34,353 nucleotides of DNA from UBA2266 sp964406945 (lineage in GTDB: Bacteria > Planctomycetota > Phycisphaerae > Sedimentisphaerales > Anaerobacaceae), in the NCBI GenBank assembly GCA_964406945.1, contig CAYOTO010000037.1, positions 1 to 34,353 on the forward strand, in the 5' to 3' direction. The notes beneath the pieces are model-generated. The model saw nothing but the letters and a program-made list of their open reading frames with translations. It ran no database searches and was not told where the DNA came from. Below, one piece after another: positions 33,498 to 34,353 of the stretch; position 1 is the stretch's first letter; each line of letters opens with the position of its first letter. Made by a program: the position numbers and the translations under genes.

Positions 33498-33560
33498 ATG
33501 GCCTTGACGAGAATAAATGATGACTAATACTGCCTGTATGAAACGGCCAAACCTACCTGT
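33498..33560. repeat. Imperfect direct repeat, copy 1
   Basis: About 60 bases related to 33674-33732. The best-preserved parts are the tgac.agaata..tgatgac block and the cctacctgt end (33552-33560). It lies roughly 280-340 bases upstream of the prepilin-like start. Confidence 0.45.
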
Positions 33561-33670
33561 TCCCTCGTTTGCACTGCTTGCGCATTTTCACTTACAGAAT
33601 CAATGTTATCCAGAATCCGCAGGTGCCTGCAAAGAGCGAACCAACCATTTTTGCGGCAGGCCGGTAAGGA

Positions 33671-33698
33671 ATGATAGCTGACAAGAATATGATGACAA
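33671..33698 (-). promoter_or_regulatory. Possible promoter for the prepilin-like gene
   Basis: On the minus strand TTGTCA (33698-33693) is followed after 16 bases by TATCAT (33676-33671), each one mismatch from consensus. It lies about 450 bases from the start codon, so the leader would be unusually long. Confidence 0.3.
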
Positions 33699-33732
33699 CT
33701 GATATATAATAAAGAGTCCCAAGCCTACCTGT
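33674..33732. repeat. Imperfect direct repeat, copy 2
   Basis: This is the second copy of the repeat at 33498-33560, about 175 bases away in the same orientation. It contains most of the promoter-like pair at 33671-33698. Confidence 0.45.
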
Positions 33733-33917
33733 ACTAATTATACGGCTTATGCGTGCAATGTCAACAGCTTTTTTTCGAATATGCCTCTTTTTTTTGCCTC
33801 CTCAGCAGAATCTGTGGGCAAATTGCGGGCGAAAAACCACGTAACACTCTGCAAAGAAAACAGATATGACAACGGCAATGCCGTCGGTTCTCCGGATCGA
33901 TTTGAATTGGGCCTGTT

Positions 33918-34004
33918 CTCGGCAAAACAGTTTGGGCAGATGCTCAAATTTGGGGCGTGAGGGGGGAAATTTGTGCATCTGGGGTCCCAGGCTGTTTTGC
34001 CGAG
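33918..34004. repeat. Long interrupted palindrome
   Basis: A perfect 13-base outer arm (CTCGGCAAAACAG at 33918-33930, its complement at 33992-34004) encloses a second pairing (CAGATGC / GCATCTG) and a third (CAAATTT / AAATTTG). The centre is G-rich (ggggcgtgagggggg). Small unpaired bulges separate the arms. The whole could fold into an extended hairpin of about 87 bases. Its nature (small transposable remnant, structured RNA or cruciform) is unknown. Confidence 0.7.
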
Positions 34005-34130
34005 TCAATTTCGCTGAATTCGGACCCACAGATTACTTCGAAGAGCCCTTTTTTGTTTTTTGCAAGCGACCTCCACCCGCTCGGCCTTCTCGCATCGATC
34101 GGCCCGGCGTCCTGAACATCGGCCGCATAG

Positions 34131-34165
34131 GAAAAGCCCCCGAAGCTATACGCCGCCGGGGGCTT
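34131..34165 (-). terminator. Rho-independent terminator of the second prepilin-like gene
   Basis: A perfect nine-pair stem AAGCCCCCG / CGGGGGCTT with a 14-base loop is followed on the minus strand by TTTTC. It lies about 34 bases after the stop codon at 34199. Confidence 0.78.
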
Positions 34166-34198
34166 ATGAACTACTGATGCAAGCGGAAAGCGAAACGA

Positions 34199-34353
34199 TT
34201 AGCGGCCGCCACCGCCACCGCCGCTGCCACCGCCGCTGCCGCTGGCGTTGCCTTCGTCGGTCACAAGGCACGAATCCTGACGTCTGGCCGGATTGGTACC
34301 AGGCGTTCCTCCAACACCCAGACGCACGCCTACTCTGTCGCCCTTGGCCTGGG
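34199..34353 (-). CDS. Prepilin-like protein, C-terminal part (runs off the window)
   Basis: The last 50 codons of a paralogue of the gene at 32313-33221. The translation QAKGDRVGVRLGVGGTPGTN, then PARRQDSCLVTDEG, matches the paralogue nearly residue for residue. It then ends in a glycine/serine tail (SGSGGGSGGGGGGR) instead of the basic RRRRVN tail. The first 55 bases in the window (34299-34353) are identical to 32396-32450. The start lies beyond 34353. An array of related prepilin-like genes is therefore likely to continue to the right. Confidence 0.88.
   Translation of the reverse strand, partial: QAKGDRVGVRLGVGGTPGTNPARRQDSCLVTDEGNASGSGGGSGGGGGGR

Larger units (their letters stand above)
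33222..34198. other. Repeat-rich non-coding gap between prepilin-like genes
   Basis: I see no convincing gene in these 977 bases. They contain two imperfect direct repeats (33498-33560 and 33674-33732), a promoter-like pair on the minus strand (33671-33698), a long palindrome (33918-34004) and the terminator of the next gene (34131-34165). A nine-codon open frame at 33498 has a perfect ribosome-binding site (GGAGG) but overlaps one of the repeats and is not called. Confidence 0.6.

Noticed and set aside
33498..33527. A nine-codon open frame with a perfect GGAGG ribosome-binding site
   Set aside because: It is too short to judge, its strand is opposite to the flanking genes, and it overlaps a direct repeat that explains the conservation.
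33747..34177. Short frames on both strands across the long palindrome, one with a CPNC motif
   Set aside because: They are generated by the palindrome itself, have no consistent start sites, and the CxxC is isolated.
1..34353. CRISPR array, transposase, integrase or phage genes
   Set aside because: No regularly spaced repeats and no such protein motifs were found on either strand.

Overview
The window is a chromosomal segment of a bacterium that most resembles the Planctomycetota, probably a Phycisphaerae/Sedimentisphaerales-type lineage. Several things point there: a dockerin-tailed beta-helix protein, cysteine-type sulfatases with twin-arginine leaders, prepilin-like proteins of the planctomycete H-X9-DG type, a DUF3179 protein and TTG/GTG starts. 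This placement is inferred from gene content; no ribosomal RNA is present to confirm it.

Layout. Position 1-75 holds the 3' end of a class II tRNA and its terminator. From 5520 down to 290 (minus strand) lie a large secreted glycosidase-like protein with a duplicated C-terminal domain, a small zinc-ribbon-like protein, a secreted beta-helix protein ending in a dockerin-like motif, and a zinc-ribbon membrane protein. From 5877 to 14138 (plus strand) there is a run of exported or membrane proteins: DUF3179, a Tat-exported TIM-barrel-like protein, a decayed beta-helix gene, two tandem DUF4870 proteins, two sulfatases, and a beta-propeller BNR-4 protein. The last carries a His/His/Tyr/Arg pattern like that of ulvan lyases, so the two sulfatases plus this protein look like a small sulfated-polysaccharide locus. 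A RelB/YafQ-type toxin-antitoxin pair follows at 14337-14865. Its toxin has lost its C-terminal active-site segment through an apparent one-base frameshift.

From 14943 to 32015 the content is mainly housekeeping: smpB, a DUF1844 protein, trpC, glnS (minus), cysM, gltX, a PfkB-type kinase, thpR, recA and alaS. On the minus strand lies a tight four-gene run: an Aquifex-type aconitase, a LOG-family protein, an uncharacterised secreted protein with an internal duplication, and hisD. The right end (32313-34353, minus) has one complete and one partial prepilin-like gene. They share a 55-base identical stretch but carry completely different C-terminal tails. The roughly 1 kb gap between them contains imperfect direct repeats and a long palindrome.

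No CRISPR array, integrase, transposase or complete mobile element was seen. The items most worth a second look are the candidate polysaccharide lyase/sulfatase locus, the broken toxin, the duplicated domains in the 824-residue and 314-residue secreted proteins, the GluRS insertion, and the repeat-rich prepilin region.
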